Assembly (NCBI GenBank): GCA_023451825.1
Contig: JAEXYA010000038.1
Location: 1-5,922 of the forward strand
DNA length: 5,922 bases
Source of the DNA: Pseudomonadota bacterium
Lineage (GTDB): Bacteria > Pseudomonadota > Alphaproteobacteria > Rhizobiales > Xanthobacteraceae
Direction of reading: 5' to 3'
Within the stretch, counting starts at the first letter, position 1. Each line of letters starts with the position of its first letter. The notes under the pieces were generated by a model that saw only the letters and a list, made by a program, of their open reading frames with translations, made no database searches and was not told the origin of the DNA. This document shows, piece by piece, positions 5,100 to 5,922 of this stretch. A program made the position numbers and the translations under genes.

Positions 5100-5840
5100 A
5101 TGACTTACTGCTGCGGAATTCTGGTGAAAGACGGTCTGGTGATGATCGCGGACACGCGCACCAATGCCGGCCTCGACAATGTCTCCACCTTCCGCAAGCT
5201 GCACATCTTCAACCAGCCCGGCGACCGCATCATGGCGATCGCCTCGGCCGGCAATCTGGCCATCAGCCAGTCGGTCCTCTCGACCCTCAGCGAGGGGCTG
5301 GAAAATCCCGAAACCGGCGAGATCGAGACGCTGCTGAATGCGCCGACCATGTTTCAGGCGGCCAAACGGATCGGTCGGGCGATCCGGCATGTCTCATCCA
5401 CCGAAGGCAAGGCGCTGCAGGCCGAGGACATCAATTTCGACGTCTCCTTCCTGTTCGGCGGCCAGATCGCCGGCGAGAAGATGCGGCTGTTCATGATCTA
5501 TCCGGCCGGCAATTTCATCGAATGCACGGTGGACACGCCCTACCTGCAAATCGGCGAGCACAAATACGGCAAGCCGGTGCTGGACCGCGCGATGCATTAC
5601 GATGTTGAGCTCTATGAGGCGCTGAAGACGGGCCTGATCTCGATGGATTCCACCATGCGCTCGAATATCGGCGTGGGCCTGCCCATCGACGTGCTGGTGG
5701 TACGCACCGATGTCTGCGATGCCGATCTCAATCACCGCATCGAGGCCGGCGAGCCCTATTTCCACGACCTCCGCTCACGCTGGTCGGCGGCGCTGCGCGC
5801 GGCGCATCAGAATATCCCGCGGCCGCCGTATAAGAGCTGA
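5100..5840 (+). CDS. Anbu, proteasome-related beta-subunit-like peptidase
   Basis: This 246-aa protein of the Ntn-hydrolase (proteasome/HslV) superfamily is of the Anbu (ancestral beta subunit) branch. The start Met-Thr would expose Thr after methionine removal. Counting that Thr as 1, D17 (IADTR) and K32 (FRK) fall where the proteasome and HslV catalytic Asp17 and Lys33 lie, and a glycine turn ASAGN follows at 47-51. At about 245 residues it is clearly longer than HslV, as is usual for Anbu. Published Anbu structures show open, lock-washer-like assemblies, and a physiological substrate is not established. An upstream in-frame TTG at 4989 would add 37 residues translated from the inverted repeat; this would bury the catalytic Thr and is rejected. 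It follows the ATP-grasp, alpha-E and transglutaminase genes, the family's typical company. No HslU- or Clp-like unfoldase is encoded nearby, which suggests small or unfolded substrates. Family call firm; substrate unknown. Confidence 0.94.
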   Translation: MTYCCGILVKDGLVMIADTRTNAGLDNVSTFRKLHIFNQPGDRIMAIASAGNLAISQSVLSTLSEGLENPETGEIETLLNAPTMFQAAKRIGRAIRHVSSTEGKALQAEDINFDVSFLFGGQIAGEKMRLFMIYPAGNFIECTVDTPYLQIGEHKYGKPVLDRAMHYDVELYEALKTGLISMDSTMRSNIGVGLPIDVLVVRTDVCDADLNHRIEAGEPYFHDLRSRWSAALRAAHQNIPRPPYKS

Positions 5841-5852
5841 TCGTAGATCTTA

Positions 5853-5922
5853 GGATGGGTAGAGCGCAGCGAAACCCATCACAACAGGCACCGGAGCATG
5901 TGGTGATTGGTTTAGCTGCGCG
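5853..5922. repeat. Palindromic interspersed repeat, cut by window end
   Basis: The left arm GGATGGGTAGAGCGCAGCG (5853-5871) continues to AAACCCATCAC (5872-5882). After a spacer, GGTGATTGGTTTAGCTGCGCG (5902-5922) resembles the reverse complement of the left arm with a few mismatches and runs off the window. Within the left arm, GATGGGT and ACCCATC also pair. Units of the 'GATGGGTTTCGCTGCGCTCTACCCATC' type are common dispersed repeats in related genomes (from memory). It lies 12 bp after the anbu stop and could mark the operon's 3' end. Confidence 0.6.

Noticed and set aside
5100..5840. Calling the peptidase HslV
   Set aside because: It is about 70 residues longer than HslV, lacks the HslV opening (TTIVSVRR-type), has no hslU neighbour, and has the Anbu gene neighbourhood.

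Overview
The window looks like chromosomal DNA from a GC-rich alphaproteobacterium, most likely in or near Bradyrhizobium/Rhodopseudomonas/Nitrobacter (Nitrobacteraceae). This rests on recalled protein similarity, on strong GC-driven shadow frames, and on several palindromic interspersed repeats of kinds common in those genomes. No search could be run, so the genus is an inference.

Layout: positions 1-70 hold a palindromic repeat remnant. Positions 80-1364 hold a two-gene minus-strand operon: a stand-alone molybdopterin-binding-fold (COG1058/CinA N-terminal type) protein, followed 22 bp later by xanthine (guanine) phosphoribosyltransferase (gpt). A 222-bp divergent intergenic region (1365-1586) contains a perfect 9-bp direct repeat. 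From 1587 to 5840 the plus strand carries four genes: a circularly permuted ATP-grasp ligase, an alpha-E (DUF403) helical protein, a transglutaminase-like cysteine protease/amidase, and the proteasome-related peptidase Anbu. The window ends inside another palindromic repeat (5853-5922).

The plus-strand cluster is the conserved 'Anbu neighbourhood'. The families are known, but the biochemistry of the assembled pathway is still poorly defined. The gene content suggests a make-and-break amide system: the ATP-grasp protein would form an amide or peptide bond at ATP cost, alpha-E would be its obligate partner, and the transglutaminase-like protein and Anbu would cut or process the product or its conjugates. 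No AAA+ unfoldase gene lies in the window.

Two different long inverted repeats sit exactly in the two wide gaps of this otherwise tight operon (3010-3110 and 4940-5032), whereas alpha-E and the transglutaminase are 1 bp apart. The second repeat lies next to a small hairpin over the transglutaminase stop codon and precedes a weak promoter candidate for anbu. Anbu probably starts at 5100, giving Met-Thr and thus an N-terminal threonine nucleophile, and not at the upstream TTG inside the repeat.
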